Numbered from the stretch's first letter, positions 40,111 through 50,865 are shown. The stretch is 64,000 bases of DNA from Parashewanella spongiae (GCF_004358345.1 NZ_CP037952.1:124001-188000), one strand, 5' to 3'. The notes: generated by a model from the letters alone, not told the origin. Program-made: numbers and translations.

Positions 40111-43100
40111 TCATCCGTAAAGTTTCTTTTCTGGATGATAGACAGTGACAAATTGAGGGTTATTTTGGGCGTCATAACCATGAAATCGTTGCTCTGGTTT
40201 CACTACTAAACCATAATCATCTTCAAGCTTTTTTGTCACCGTAGGGGAACAAAGCAAATGCTGAGTTAATGTCCCCGTAAGAGGAAGGATCCCGTTTTGT
40301 TTTAATCTGCGGATTTCCTCTTCTATTTCAATTTTTAATTGTGGTTCTAATGTAGTGATATCTCCGTGCTCAAAGGTCAGTTTTTCAAGCACTGTCATTT
40401 TTGTTGGTACGCGAATTTGACGCAATTCGATTTCGTTATGGATACTGGATAAGTATTCTTTACCATCTTTTGTGCGTAAACAGGCTGCTCGCCCGTTTGT
40501 TTGTTTCAATGCTTCTTTACTGTGATCTTCAGTGCAGGTCATTAACTCTGCTTGTTTTGCTATTGCTCGGCGTACGTTATCGTCCAGTGCTTGCATTGTA
40601 CAATCATAAGCACTGGTTGCTCGAGTGATCTTCAATTTTCGCTTTTCATTGCTTACATCAAGCTTATATCGCTCTATATAAGAACCTGTATGGCTTTTGT
40701 CGCTTTTAGGCATGCCTCCTGTGACATAAGCAAGATCTTTAGCGCCTTCCATTAGGCTCATAAAGGTTGCTTTAAAGACTGAGTCTTGTTCCATTGCTTC
40801 GGGTAAATCAAGCAGCTCTGATTGGAAGTATGTCCATTTTTGTAGGCCTTTATCTGTTTTCCATTGTTTTGAAATATGGTTTAGTCGGATAACGTCGATA
40901 CGATCAGCTAGTCGGATTATTTGGCGTACAGTTCTTTCTTCTGGGGTACATTCTGGGGATGTATCGGGGTAAAGCTGAGGGAGAGTACAGTCAGATAAAT
41001 CACTTTCTTTGTTTTTGAGTGCGGTAGCTACAAGCTGTGTTATGGCTGAAGAATATCTAGCCGCCATTTTCATATCTCGTTGGAAAATAGCCGCAGCTTG
41101 AATTTCCTCTTCTGATTTGTCGGTTACTTCGGCCGCAACGTCATGGTAAATCATTGCGAGAGGAATTAACTCTTTTAATTCTGGTTCCTCAATAAACAGT
41201 TCCGCAGTAGTTGGCTGATATAGGATAAATAGTTCGATTAAGGCTTCTGCAATGATTTGTGTACGAGTGACGTGTTCAGCACCATGGTTTTTTTTAAACA
41301 TAACCGGAACAGGTTTTACGGACGACACTAACACTTCTAGCTGCTTTTCTTGGGGGGAGCAGTAATAATGATGAACAGCAGTTTGAGCAAGTGCTAGGTA
41401 ACTTTTATTCCTAGTGATAGGTGACTTGTCATATCTTTTTCTCAACCAATTAAAATGAGCGGAATTTTGTACTTTTATCGGCTTTTTTACTGTTTGAGGT
41501 AGGCTTTCGGTTTTTACAGGCATATCGATGACGGGTTTATTTTGTTGCATGGTATCGATACACTCTATGTAAGCTATTTTTGCGGATTTTTGGTCATGAA
41601 TTGTATTGAGTTTTTTTGTATAATATTGATCGAGTAAAGTGAGTGCTTCTTGTTTACGCTCGTTGTAGAGATGCTTTGCAACTTGATCCGACATATTTCT
41701 ACCTACTCGAAGTTGCCTGCCAAATTCATGGGTAAAGTAGTAAACATTACCTTTACTATTTATTTTATCTTTTGTCGTTACCGCGTGTTCAGTCTCAAAT
41801 GCTTCTGATTTAATTTCATCAAAATCTTCGTTGAAACTCTCTGGTTTGTTTTTGGAAACGAGCAAACAATTCTCATTCATTGGAGTTAACGGTACAAAAT
41901 TCGGAGTGATTGTTTTATGAATACGAGTTGATCGTTTGCTCAACCATTGACGAAACACCATTAACCAAGCACTTACCTTTCCTTGGTTGAGTCTTGCTTC
42001 AGGCGGCGCAAAAGGGTTAATTTCACAGCCTGTGATGATTTCAAAATCTTGGTAATAAATTCTTGTTTGTTTGGTACTTGCTATTATTGGTGGTAATAAA
42101 GGCGTATCGGGAACTGAAGTTGCCTCTTCTACGTCAAGTTCTAGTTTAAATTCGTTGTTTACAATGGCTATATCATGATCATGGTTATACTGTTCATCAT
42201 GCAGTAAAGATGTATTTTCTTGTTCTAATTGTGTTCGTAATTCCTGAGTGTCAACACGAAAGCCAAACGGTAATAAGGCTTTAATTAGCTGAATGATAGG
42301 GTGAGCTTCTAATTTATTCACATTAAAGTCATTCATTTCACTGATGTCGAGCTTCTCTTTTATTGTGTCAGTAAAAAAGACTCTCAATTCAGTAGGTTGA
42401 AGATGAAGTGTGTTTTTGATTGCAAGGGCAGCTTGTTGTAATTGCTCTTGGTCAAATATATTTTTTTGAAAATGATTAATTGCTGTTGATAGTAAATCCT
42501 GCCATTCTTCTGTTTGTTTATAAGGCATTTTTTCTAAGTTTATGGGTTCTTGATGCTGAACCATGTATAACCAAAGTATAGGGGTTTGTTTAAGCAATTT
42601 CTGGTCGATTTTGACTTCGCAGCCTTGTTGATAAAGGCGTATGCCAATTTGGTGCAGTTCGTGCTGTCTTTCTGCTGCATCTTTATATTGCTCGTGAACC
42701 AAAATTTGGAATAGATTAAAGTATCCCATGACTCCTGCGCAGTGTGTGTAGTAGGTGGTGTTCAGATTGGCGCCATTTTCACAGCAAAGCTCAAATTTGG
42801 TTAAATTGCCTTCTCGAACGGCACTGAGTATCGCATTGCGATATGGAGTGGATAAAACACGTATCGCTTCAGAGAGTTCACTCGGCGGGTGTTGCAGTAA
42901 ATCAAGCAGCTGAGACGGTGGTAGATGGCACAAGAGTGATTCAATGTTTGTTGACGCTGTTTTTTCAGCAAACACTCTCATCTTTTTTATACCAAAGTTT
43001 AATTCATTAATATTGTCATGTGTCAGTCCTAGGTCACTAAGGAAAACAATTTCTTTAATTTCTCCTGATTGGCAGCTGTAAAATACCACTGGCAATTCAT

Positions 43101-43971
43101 CGATATTCAGTTCCTTCTCAAGTTTTGTCTTCAGCTGAAGCTTTTTAGATAGTTGATTTAAACTGCATGGGAATGGAATGATCACACATTGGTACTGCTC
43201 TACTCGGTAACCTTCAATAATGGTTTCGTTTGTTTTTTGGGAGTATATTTGCTCTTCAGGTTTGTTATGGCCACTCATATGAGTACCGTCTTCTTTAAAA
43301 TGACCCGAAGTTCTGGAGCGGTATAGCGAGTCGAGTCGATTATCAGACTCTGATATTTTCTCAAACAAACAATGGCGATTAGGATGAAGCTGCCTGAAAT
43401 GAGCCGTTAGGCTCGTATTACTAGTGGTCGAGGTGTCTTTTTTATAGCAATACAATGCTTTGACAGGGTACAGCCCTAAATGAAGTTCCAGATAAAATAA
43501 TTCAACCCGCATACCTCTTTTTAATATTGTTCCCGGCCTAGGTTCGACTTTTTGAGATTGATATTCCAACTCTAATCCTGCGCAGCCAATTGTCGGACTA
43601 TCGACATTAATGCCACGACAGAATAAGTCACCGATTTCAAAAAGCTGCAGGATATGTTCTCTTTTTTGCTGTTTTGTTTGAGGATCTAACAGAGAATGGT
43701 TCAACCATTTCTCATTAACTTCAGGTGTTCGACTGGCAGCAGAAACAAACTCAAAGTTATGTTCTGCTGCCAATGCTCGCCATTGATTGAAAAGTCTTGG
43801 GTTGACAGGGACCACTTGGCGTTCCTTAAAAAAGTTACTCTGGGAGATCGATTGCGAAGTATGATTGGCTTCAAACGACTCGAAAGCTTGGTCTATTTCA
43901 TAGGAATCATGTGATTGGTTATCAGGAAAGGTAAATAAGTCTCTGGCTAAGGTGTGGAGTTCGACAGACAA
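40111..43971 (-). CDS. Large effector-like protein with ankyrin-like region and SidE-phosphodiesterase-like HD motif
   Basis: 1286 residues, no signal peptide. The start is TTG at 43971, backed by GAAGGAA nine bases upstream; the next Met is far inside. Residues about 365-420 contain an ankyrin-like stretch (NAILSAVREGNLTKFELCCENGANLN). Residues about 895-1010 show HGAEHVTRT (His896 and His900), then YHD (His943, Asp944) and a helical HD-type core. This pattern resembles the phosphodiesterase domain of Legionella SidE effectors and Dup deubiquitinases, which act on phosphoribosyl-ubiquitin. No ADP-ribosyltransferase motif is seen. Stand-alone gene next to MITE B copy 3. The function is inferred from motif spacing only. 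Confidence 0.68.
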   Translation of the reverse strand: MSVELHTLARDLFTFPDNQSHDSYEIDQAFESFEANHTSQSISQSNFFKERQVVPVNPRLFNQWRALAAEHNFEFVSAASRTPEVNEKWLNHSLLDPQTKQQKREHILQLFEIGDLFCRGINVDSPTIGCAGLELEYQSQKVEPRPGTILKRGMRVELFYLELHLGLYPVKALYCYKKDTSTTSNTSLTAHFRQLHPNRHCLFEKISESDNRLDSLYRSRTSGHFKEDGTHMSGHNKPEEQIYSQKTNETIIEGYRVEQYQCVIIPFPCSLNQLSKKLQLKTKLEKELNIDELPVVFYSCQSGEIKEIVFLSDLGLTHDNINELNFGIKKMRVFAEKTASTNIESLLCHLPPSQLLDLLQHPPSELSEAIRVLSTPYRNAILSAVREGNLTKFELCCENGANLNTTYYTHCAGVMGYFNLFQILVHEQYKDAAERQHELHQIGIRLYQQGCEVKIDQKLLKQTPILWLYMVQHQEPINLEKMPYKQTEEWQDLLSTAINHFQKNIFDQEQLQQAALAIKNTLHLQPTELRVFFTDTIKEKLDISEMNDFNVNKLEAHPIIQLIKALLPFGFRVDTQELRTQLEQENTSLLHDEQYNHDHDIAIVNNEFKLELDVEEATSVPDTPLLPPIIASTKQTRIYYQDFEIITGCEINPFAPPEARLNQGKVSAWLMVFRQWLSKRSTRIHKTITPNFVPLTPMNENCLLVSKNKPESFNEDFDEIKSEAFETEHAVTTKDKINSKGNVYYFTHEFGRQLRVGRNMSDQVAKHLYNERKQEALTLLDQYYTKKLNTIHDQKSAKIAYIECIDTMQQNKPVIDMPVKTESLPQTVKKPIKVQNSAHFNWLRKRYDKSPITRNKSYLALAQTAVHHYYCSPQEKQLEVLVSSVKPVPVMFKKNHGAEHVTRTQIIAEALIELFILYQPTTAELFIEEPELKELIPLAMIYHDVAAEVTDKSEEEIQAAAIFQRDMKMAARYSSAITQLVATALKNKESDLSDCTLPQLYPDTSPECTPEERTVRQIIRLADRIDVIRLNHISKQWKTDKGLQKWTYFQSELLDLPEAMEQDSVFKATFMSLMEGAKDLAYVTGGMPKSDKSHTGSYIERYKLDVSNEKRKLKITRATSAYDCTMQALDDNVRRAIAKQAELMTCTEDHSKEALKQTNGRAACLRTKDGKEYLSSIHNEIELRQIRVPTKMTVLEKLTFEHGDITTLEPQLKIEIEEEIRRLKQNGILPLTGTLTQHLLCSPTVTKKLEDDYGLVVKPEQRFHGYDAQNNPQFVTVYHPEKKLYG

Positions 43972-44268
43972 CTTATATTTTCCTTCGTACTGTATAAAGT
44001 GTTATTGCAAAAAGTTATTCGTTAGGTATTCGAGAATCAAATTTTAACTTAACAAATAAGAGTGTTATTTAATTTAATCGCTTTTATATTAGTGGGTTAT
44101 TGTTTTTTGATTAATAATGATTAATGTGTTTTTAATGATGTGAGTCTGTTGAATGAGCAAGGACTTTAATTGTTGAAGGATTTCTTTATCACTAAATCAA
44201 CATCAAAGTTGAGTAACATAATAAAAACGTACACAATACTTTTACCTGACACAATTATAAAATGCCCT

Positions 44269-45594
44269 ATGAACTTGAAACGAATTCTTACTTTTTCAGC
44301 ATTGGCTCTGACCAGTTACAGTACGGCCGCGACTGATATCTCCCTTGATTCGATAAAAAAAGACATTACTTTTTTAGCACATGATGATCTCAAAGGGCGG
44401 GCGAGTTTCACCGTTGAAGCAGAACAAGCAGCAGATTATATAGCTCAGCGCTTTAAAAATATTGGTCTACTACCATACAAAGGTACGTTTAAGCATACTT
44501 TTCCTGTTTATGTTCGACAAGTGACTCAAGTTGATGTGGCACTTAATGGTAAGGTGGTTGCTGATAAACATCTTGCTATCGTGACAACCGCTAAAAATGT
44601 GTCTTGGCATCAAGGCAACACGAATGTGTCAACCCATCGAGTGGCTGCTGAGGATAGTTTAGGGGAAAAACTGTCGGAGTTGAACCTTCAAGGTGGTAAC
44701 CATCTCGTATTGGTCGACGTTGCTCATGAAAAAATGTTTGGACGTTATAAACACTATTTTGAACGTCCGAAAACCAGCCTTTCGGATGACAATACGGGGA
44801 CTTTGGTCTTAGCGCTAACGAAGGAAGATCAAGCGAATCACTTTTTGATTTCAGCTCAGAGCCAGACGGAAAAGAAAAAACTGACTAATGTAAGTGGCCT
44901 TTTACCGGGGCGTTCAAAAGATTATGAAGTGGTGCTTTTTTCTGCGCATTATGATCATATTGGTATGTTGCAACAAGATGAGGAAGGCGCTAAAAAGACT
45001 GATGTGATATTTAATGGCGCCGATGATGATGCATCAGGCACTACCGCCGTAATTAACCTTGCTCAGCATTTTAAAGACAAGAATGACAATGAACGTAGTT
45101 TGATGTTTGTAGCTTTTGCTGCTGAAGAAATTGGTGGTTTTGGGTCGCAATTTTTCTCAAAACAGTTACCAGTTAAAAATATCATGGCAATGATCAATCT
45201 AGAAATGATTGGTAAACCTTCCAAATTTGGTCATGGTAAAGTGTGGATGACCGGAATTGAACGTTCTGATCTTGGCGATATCATGAATGATGCACTTAAA
45301 CCTCATGATACCGAAATTTTCGCTGATCCATATCCAAAACAGAAGCTGTTTTATCGTTCTGATAATGCCACTCTCGCACGTCTAGGTGTGCCAGCACACA
45401 GTTTTAGTAGCACCCAGCTCGATAAAGATCCTCATTACCATAAAGTGAGTGACGAAGTGTCTACGTTAGATTTAGAATCAATGAAAAAAGTCATTGATAC
45501 TATCGCACGTGCCGTAGAACCCATTGTGGCAGCAGAAGCGACACCAAGTCGTTTGGACGCGACGCAAGTGAATGCTAAGGGCAAAATTTTTTAG
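44269..45594 (+). CDS. Secreted M28-family zinc metallopeptidase
   Basis: About 441 residues from the ATG at 44269, which gives a clean signal peptide (MNLKRILTFSALALTSYSTA). A 33-residue longer TTG-initiated frame is less likely. The zinc ligands of M28 aminopeptidases are visible: His in FSAHYDHIGM, Asp in NGADDDASGTTA, the Glu-Glu pair in FAAEEIGGFG, and a C-terminal His in HYHKVSDEVS. It probably trims peptides in the periplasm or outside the cell. Single gene, followed by a family C repeat. Confidence 0.87.
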   Translation: MNLKRILTFSALALTSYSTAATDISLDSIKKDITFLAHDDLKGRASFTVEAEQAADYIAQRFKNIGLLPYKGTFKHTFPVYVRQVTQVDVALNGKVVADKHLAIVTTAKNVSWHQGNTNVSTHRVAAEDSLGEKLSELNLQGGNHLVLVDVAHEKMFGRYKHYFERPKTSLSDDNTGTLVLALTKEDQANHFLISAQSQTEKKKLTNVSGLLPGRSKDYEVVLFSAHYDHIGMLQQDEEGAKKTDVIFNGADDDASGTTAVINLAQHFKDKNDNERSLMFVAFAAEEIGGFGSQFFSKQLPVKNIMAMINLEMIGKPSKFGHGKVWMTGIERSDLGDIMNDALKPHDTEIFADPYPKQKLFYRSDNATLARLGVPAHSFSSTQLDKDPHYHKVSDEVSTLDLESMKKVIDTIARAVEPIVAAEATPSRLDATQVNAKGKIF

Positions 45595-45798
45595 CGATAA
45601 ACATAAACAACATGTGCGCATAGTTGTATGCCCATGCAGAGCGGCTTCGTGGTGAATTCGAGATATATTGGTGAAGCCTTTATCAACGACTTCAGTAACG
45701 AGGCCGTTTTGCGTTTTGCTCAATTTTAGGTATTCACCAAAATTTCTTACCCATTCATGAAATAGATGCACCGAAAGGGTTAAAAATCCATATATGAA

Positions 45799-46030
45799 CC
45801 TAAATAAATCGGTTGAACGCACAATTTAGCTTTAATTTATTGAAGTTAAATACAAAATTAAACAACCCTAATTTACCCATCAGGTGAGTGCTGAACATTC
45901 ATATACTTGCCAAAACCACCGCTAACTGCGTTATAAATTTTGCAAGTAGAATCACTACTTGCTGCTATTCATGCCTTGCTATCAGTAATTTTTTCTGCGT
46001 ATATGAACGCTCCCAACCGATTTATTTAGG
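45799..46030. repeat. MITE family C, copy 1 (232 bp, uninterrupted)
   Basis: Terminal inverted repeats CCTAAATAAATCGGTT and a perfect 5-bp target duplication ATGAA (45794-45798, 46031-46035). It contains the hairpin GCAAGTAG-AATCA-CTACTTGC without the extra module, so it is the empty-site reference for copies 2 and 3. The right-hand ATGAA is the start codon region of the next gene. Confidence 0.88.
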
Positions 46031-46717
46031 ATGAAGGTAAAACTCTATTTACTCCCAGGCACTCAGAGCAATGAAAAATTATGGGAAAAGCTGTTGTCTG
46101 AGTCGAATCATCAATTTGAATTCATACAGTTAGCTATTCCTATTGCGGCTGACTTTAATGAATTAATTGAGAAAATCATCGCTAAACTTCCAGACGAGAG
46201 AATCAACCTGCTCGGATTTTCATTAGGGGGTTATTTAGCCGCTCACATCGCGATGATTCACCCTGAGAGAGTAAGTCGATTAATGGTTATAGCAAACAGC
46301 CCTTGCCAGTTAAACGCTCACGAATTAATCCAACTCCAGCAGGTGCTTAATTTTATCGAACAGTTTGGCTATAACGGTATGGGCTATAAAAAAGCCGCCA
46401 GTATGGTGGATGATGCACAGGTTCATGCTGATGTGATTGATACTTTGTTGCAGATGGATGCCAAGCTCGGCAAAACTACCTTGGTCAATCAATTAGAAAT
46501 CACTTCATATCGAGAAGATCTAGCCCTGCCGCTATCGAAGTTGACGATGCCAATAAGTTTTTATTACAGCGAAGCCGACAGCTTGATTAATAAGACATGG
46601 ATAAATGGACTGAGTAAGCATCAACACATTTCGGTTTATTGCACTTCAGGTAAAGGGCATATGTTGCCACTGGAAAAACCAAAAGAGTTATTGAGGGTGA
46701 TTGAGCAGTGGGTATGA
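46031..46717 (+). CDS. Small alpha/beta hydrolase
   Basis: 228 residues with an alpha/beta-hydrolase fold. Catalytic serine in the elbow LLGFSLGGYLA, a likely acid in YYSEADSLI and a catalytic His in SGKGHMLPLEKP. The substrate is unknown; esterase or lipase-like small-molecule hydrolysis is likely. The ATG directly abuts the family C repeat, so its original ribosome binding site has been pushed 232 bp away; only TTTAGG lies in front of the ATG. Expression may be reduced or driven by the repeat. Confidence 0.82.
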   Translation: MKVKLYLLPGTQSNEKLWEKLLSESNHQFEFIQLAIPIAADFNELIEKIIAKLPDERINLLGFSLGGYLAAHIAMIHPERVSRLMVIANSPCQLNAHELIQLQQVLNFIEQFGYNGMGYKKAASMVDDAQVHADVIDTLLQMDAKLGKTTLVNQLEITSYREDLALPLSKLTMPISFYYSEADSLINKTWINGLSKHQHISVYCTSGKGHMLPLEKPKELLRVIEQWV

Positions 46718-46731
46718 TTGTCTCTGGGCAT

Positions 46732-46838
46732 AAAAAAAGCCCCAGCAACAAAGTGCTGAGGCGCCATAATGTGGCTTTTCACTAAAAAGTGAAATAAAAA
46801 GGTCTGAAAGATAGAACATCTTAACCTCTGTACCCTAC
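46732..46838 (-). ncRNA. spf: Spot 42 small RNA
   Basis: The minus strand from 46838 begins GTAGGGTACAGAGGTTAAGA, nearly identical to the 5' end of E. coli Spot 42, continues with the conserved UCUAUCUUUCAGACCUUUU region, and ends with a terminator (GCCTCAGCAC / GTTGCTGGGGC type stem, seven T). The 107-nt length fits. As in E. coli it lies downstream of polA on the same strand. Spot 42 pairs with mRNAs of secondary carbon metabolism together with Hfq. Confidence 0.93.
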
Positions 46839-46845
46839 GCCGAAG

Positions 46846-46874
46846 ATATTACGATATTCATTGGCTCATGAAAA
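46846..46874 (-). promoter_or_regulatory. Promoter of spf
   Basis: Minus strand TTTTCA (46869-46874), 17-bp spacer, TAATAT (46846-46851), seven bases before the RNA 5' end at 46838. Confidence 0.7.
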
Positions 46875-46901
46875 ACAGTTTTCTCAAAAACGATTCAATA
46901 A

Positions 46902-46917
46902 TGTGAAATAGATCGCG
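46902..46917. promoter_or_regulatory. Possible CRP site upstream of spf
   Basis: TGTGA-N6-TCGCG, with one perfect half (TGTGA) and one partial, centred about 71 bp upstream of the Spot 42 start. E. coli spf is repressed by cAMP-CRP, so a site here is expected. Only one half-site is strong. Confidence 0.5.
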
Positions 46918-47061
46918 TAATTGCAGTAAATGATATCAATTTGTGTATAGGTGTTATTTTTTGATTAAATGGTGTAGAAATTTAGATTTAAACGACCATG
47001 CTGGCTTTCGCGGTAGTGGTCGCATAAATAGTAGAATTTATTGGATGAATACAAGCCGCTT

Positions 47062-49836
47062 TTAGTGCGCTTGTTGCCAGTTATCACCGAGACCAGCTTC
47101 TGCGAGTAATGGCACATCTATCTGAGCAGCTTGAGCCATTAACTCACAGACTTTAGCTTTAAGTGTTTCAGCTTGAGCTTCGTCGACTTCAAAGACTAAT
47201 TCATCGTGTACTTGCATGATCATATTAATTTCACCATTGGTCTCGGTCGCTATCCAATGGGCAACAATAATCATGGCTTTTTTGATGATGTCAGCGGCCG
47301 TTCCTTGCATGGGGGCGTTAATCGCGGCGCGTTCTGCAGCTTGGCGGCGCATGGCATTTCGGGCTTTGATTTCTGGTAAATATAAGCGTCGACCAAATAA
47401 GGTTTCGACGTAGCCTTGTTCAGCCGCTTCAGCGCGAGTGTCTTCCATGTACTTTTTTACGCCCGGATAACGAGCAAAGTAAGTATCAATATAAGACTGT
47501 GCTTCGGCGCGTGCAATATCAAGTTGTTTGGCTAAGCCAAAGGCTGACATGCCATAAATTAAACCGAAATTAACCGCTTTTGCACGACGACGTTGTTCCG
47601 TTGAGACTGCTTCAAACGGTACATCAAATACTTCCGCAGCAGTCGCACGATGGATGTCTTTGTTGGCTGCGAATGCGTCGAGTAAACCACGATCTTGTGA
47701 TAAATGAGCCATGATCCTAAGTTCAATTTGTGAATAATCCGCCGCGAGCATTTTGCGACCGCTTGGTGCAATAAAGGCTTGACGAATTCGGCGCCCTTCT
47801 TCGGTACGAATGGGAATATTTTGCAAATTAGGATCACTCGAAGACAATCGACCCGTCGCGGCATTAGCTTGGTGATAACTGGTGTGTACGCGGCCTGTTT
47901 TACCGTTTACCATTAATGGCAGCTTATCGGTGTAAGTGCTTTTAAGCTTAGCTAAACTGCGGTGCTCCAATATGATTTTTGGTAGTGGGTAATCTAATGC
48001 CAATTCAACTAAGACTTCTTCCGCTGTCGAAGGTGCGCCTTTAGGGGTTTTCTTGATGATGGGATAACCCAACTTTTCAAAAAATAATACTTGTAATTGT
48101 TTGGGCGAACTTAAATTAAAGGTGTCGCCTGCAATCTCATAAGCTTGTTGTTCAAGTTTGTGGATCTTCTGTTCAAGTTCTTGGCTTTGCTGACCGAGCA
48201 ACATGCTGTCGATCAATACACCGCCGCGCTCCATATTTGATAATACAGACAAAACAGGCAATTCAATATCAGTGAATACACGAGCCAACTCGGGGGATTT
48301 TTCGAGTCTTGTCCATAAATGTTGATGCAAACGCAAAGTGATGTCAGCGTCTTCAGCGGCATAAGGTGATGCCGTTTCGAGAGGAATTTGATTAAAGGTT
48401 AATTGTTTAGCACCTTTACCAGCTATTTCTTCGAAACTAATGGTTTTGTGGCCAAGATACTTAAGAGCGAGATCGTCCATGTTGTGACGAGAAGCCACGG
48501 AGTTGAACACGTAAGATTCGAGCATAGTGTCGAATTCAATACCCTGTAATTCGATACCTTCGTTGGCTAAAATTGCAACATCATACTTTAAATTCTGGCC
48601 GACTTTTTTGATCTTCGGATTTTCTAATAGTGGTTTTAATTTGGCTAATGTTTCAGCTTTATCAAGCTGAACAGGTGCGTCTAAATAATCGTGTCCAAGG
48701 GGTAAATAAGCAGCTTTGCCGGCTTTTACTGCAAAAGATAGACCGACTAACTGAGCATCCATATAATCAAGGCTGGTTGTTTCAGTATCGATGCAAATTA
48801 ATGATGCTTGTTCAAGTTGGGTTAGCCAAGCATTGAGATCATCTGTTGTTAATAGTGTGCTGTAATCGGTTTCAATCGTTTCGGCTACGACTATTTCATC
48901 ATCGTTATTAGTAATCGTCTTGTTTGTTGGGGACATTTGATTACTTGAACTGCCACTGTCAAGCAATTCAGCGAGCCAGCGTTTAAATTCCATTTCACCA
49001 AAGCATTTTATTAATTCATCATTGTCAGCTGGTTGGTGTTCTAACGCTTGCCATGTTTGCTCAAGTTCAACATCAAGTTTAATGGTGGCAAGCTCGTAAG
49101 ATAATTGCAGTGCCTTCGCATTATCACGAATTTTGGTTGGCATGGTTTTCGAACCTCGAAAGCCAAGGGCTACGACAGCGTCAGGATCGGAGAGTATATT
49201 TGCGACACTACCAGCACCGATGAGTAAGGCTAAGGCTGTTTTTTCGCCAACACCTGGTAATCCCGGAATGTTATCGGCTTTGTCGCCCATTAGGGCGAGT
49301 AAATCGATTATACGATCAGGACGAACCCCAAACTTTGTGGTGACTTCATCAGGTCCAAGGATGGTATCTGTCATGGTGTTAATTAGGGTGACATTATCGT
49401 CAACTAATTGTGCCATGTCTTTATCACCCGTGCTGATCAACACATTGCGACCGTCTTTGCTCGCTTGAGTGGCGATTGTGCCAATGACGTCATCGGCTTC
49501 AACGCCCGGAATCGAAATGAGAGGTAACCCCAATGCTTTAATAATGCGGTGTAATGGCTCTATTTGATTACGCAAGTCATCCGGCATAGGTGGACGCTGG
49601 GCTTTGTATTCACTGTACATATCATTACGAAATGTTTTGCCTTTGGCGTCAAAGACCACGGCTATATGGCTTGGAGAATATTGCTTGAGTAAGCTGCGCA
49701 ACATATTAACTACACCATAGACAGCTCCGGTGGCTTCGCCTTTCGAATTGGTTAAGTGCGGTGGCGCATAATAAGCGCGATAGAGATAAGAAGAACCATC
49801 GACAAGAACGAGTGGGTTATCGGCAATTGTTGGCAT
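47062..49836 (-). CDS. polA: DNA polymerase I
   Basis: 924 residues. The 5'-3' exonuclease domain (about 1-290) contains [15 protein letters not shown] and [18 protein letters not shown]. The 3'-5' proofreading domain keeps its DxE ([11 protein letters not shown]). The polymerase domain has motif [13 protein letters not shown], motif [20 protein letters not shown] and motif [11 protein letters not shown]. All activities appear intact. It removes RNA primers and fills gaps. Spot 42 follows on the same strand, but the usual next gene engB is 30 kb away. Confidence 0.97.
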   Translation of the reverse strand: MPTIADNPLVLVDGSSYLYRAYYAPPHLTNSKGEATGAVYGVVNMLRSLLKQYSPSHIAVVFDAKGKTFRNDMYSEYKAQRPPMPDDLRNQIEPLHRIIKALGLPLISIPGVEADDVIGTIATQASKDGRNVLISTGDKDMAQLVDDNVTLINTMTDTILGPDEVTTKFGVRPDRIIDLLALMGDKADNIPGLPGVGEKTALALLIGAGSVANILSDPDAVVALGFRGSKTMPTKIRDNAKALQLSYELATIKLDVELEQTWQALEHQPADNDELIKCFGEMEFKRWLAELLDSGSSSNQMSPTNKTITNNDDEIVVAETIETDYSTLLTTDDLNAWLTQLEQASLICIDTETTSLDYMDAQLVGLSFAVKAGKAAYLPLGHDYLDAPVQLDKAETLAKLKPLLENPKIKKVGQNLKYDVAILANEGIELQGIEFDTMLESYVFNSVASRHNMDDLALKYLGHKTISFEEIAGKGAKQLTFNQIPLETASPYAAEDADITLRLHQHLWTRLEKSPELARVFTDIELPVLSVLSNMERGGVLIDSMLLGQQSQELEQKIHKLEQQAYEIAGDTFNLSSPKQLQVLFFEKLGYPIIKKTPKGAPSTAEEVLVELALDYPLPKIILEHRSLAKLKSTYTDKLPLMVNGKTGRVHTSYHQANAATGRLSSSDPNLQNIPIRTEEGRRIRQAFIAPSGRKMLAADYSQIELRIMAHLSQDRGLLDAFAANKDIHRATAAEVFDVPFEAVSTEQRRRAKAVNFGLIYGMSAFGLAKQLDIARAEAQSYIDTYFARYPGVKKYMEDTRAEAAEQGYVETLFGRRLYLPEIKARNAMRRQAAERAAINAPMQGTAADIIKKAMIIVAHWIATETNGEINMIMQVHDELVFEVDEAQAETLKAKVCELMAQAAQIDVPLLAEAGLGDNWQQAH

Positions 49837-50211
49837 AGGTAATGAAGATTTCTTTGTGGCTTTGATTAGTTAATAGCATGCCACAGACAGGCAAAATCGG
49901 CTACGACAATTTCTATCATAACTTGTGGATAAGTCTGTGAATTTAAATTTTTGATCGCCAAAGCAGATCGCAGATCAATGAAACGCAATAAGCTTAACCT
50001 ATTGATTTTTAGTGGTTAATTTCTTTTGGTGATGCAGTTGTGTAATCGATTGAAATTTAGTCGTAATTTGTGGACTTTTATTATTGCAAGCTGTTTCATC
50101 CTTGATTCAGTACAATTTTATGGTAGGTATATTTGCTGTAATTAAGTTAGCATATTTTTCGAGCAGATCAATCAAAAAATGAACAATTTGTTAAATAAAA
50201 AGGTAATTCAT
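49837..50211. other. Intergenic region between polA and elbB
   Basis: Divergent promoter region. I see no gene, no clear terminator and no repeat in it. It is AT-rich and should hold the polA and elbB promoters. Confidence 0.4.
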
Positions 50212-50865
50212 ATGAAAAAGGTGGCTGTGCTATTAAGCGGATGTGGTGTCTTCGATGGTTGTGAGGTTAATGAGGCGGTGTTAACTCTGCTAACGATCGC
50301 AACAGAAGGTGCAAGTTATCAATGTTTTGCGCCAGATCAAGAACAAATGCATGTGATTGATCATTTGAGCGGAAATGTAGCGGAAATGGAAAAGCGAAAT
50401 GTATTGGTGGAGTCAGCACGTATTGCACGTGGTGAAGTACTTGCAACAACGGCATTAGAAATTGACAATTTTGACGCGCTTATTATTCCGGGAGGTTATG
50501 GCGCGGCAAAAAATTTATGTGATTTTGCAGTAAATGGAGCAGATTGTGAAATATCCACATTAGTTGAGTCCTTTATCGATCAATTTAAACAAGCTCAAAA
50601 ACCAGTGGGTTTTATTTGTATTTCACCAGTGATGATCCCAAAGATCTATCCTCAAGGTGCTACTGGCACTATCGGTACAGATGAAGAAACGGCTGCTGCA
50701 TTTGATGTGATGGGTGGCCAGCATCAACAAACTAATGTGGATGACATTGTTGTGGATAGCAAAAATAAAGTGGTCAGCACTCCGGCTTATATGTTGGCGA
50801 ACACCATAGTGGAAGCTCACAAGGGCATAGAAAAATTGGTTAAAAAAGTCATAGCACTAACGTGA
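50212..50865 (+). CDS. elbB: ElbB, DJ-1/PfpI-family glyoxalase-like protein
   Basis: 217 residues from the ATG at 50212 (MKKVAVLLSGCGVFDGCEV), which has AAAAAGG upstream; an 11-residue longer frame is rejected. The nucleophilic Cys is in GFICISP and the oxyanion region is IIPGGYGAAKNL. E. coli ElbB (GlxIII-type) is linked to isoprenoid biosynthesis and has glyoxalase activity in vitro. The 3' end overlaps glpG tail-to-tail by 9 bp. Confidence 0.92.
   Translation: MKKVAVLLSGCGVFDGCEVNEAVLTLLTIATEGASYQCFAPDQEQMHVIDHLSGNVAEMEKRNVLVESARIARGEVLATTALEIDNFDALIIPGGYGAAKNLCDFAVNGADCEISTLVESFIDQFKQAQKPVGFICISPVMIPKIYPQGATGTIGTDEETAAAFDVMGGQHQQTNVDDIVVDSKNKVVSTPAYMLANTIVEAHKGIEKLVKKVIALT

Noticed and set aside
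45478-45822. 114-codon minus-strand frame at the end of the M28 peptidase gene
   Set aside because: Antisense to the peptidase end and running into MITE C; no recognisable product.
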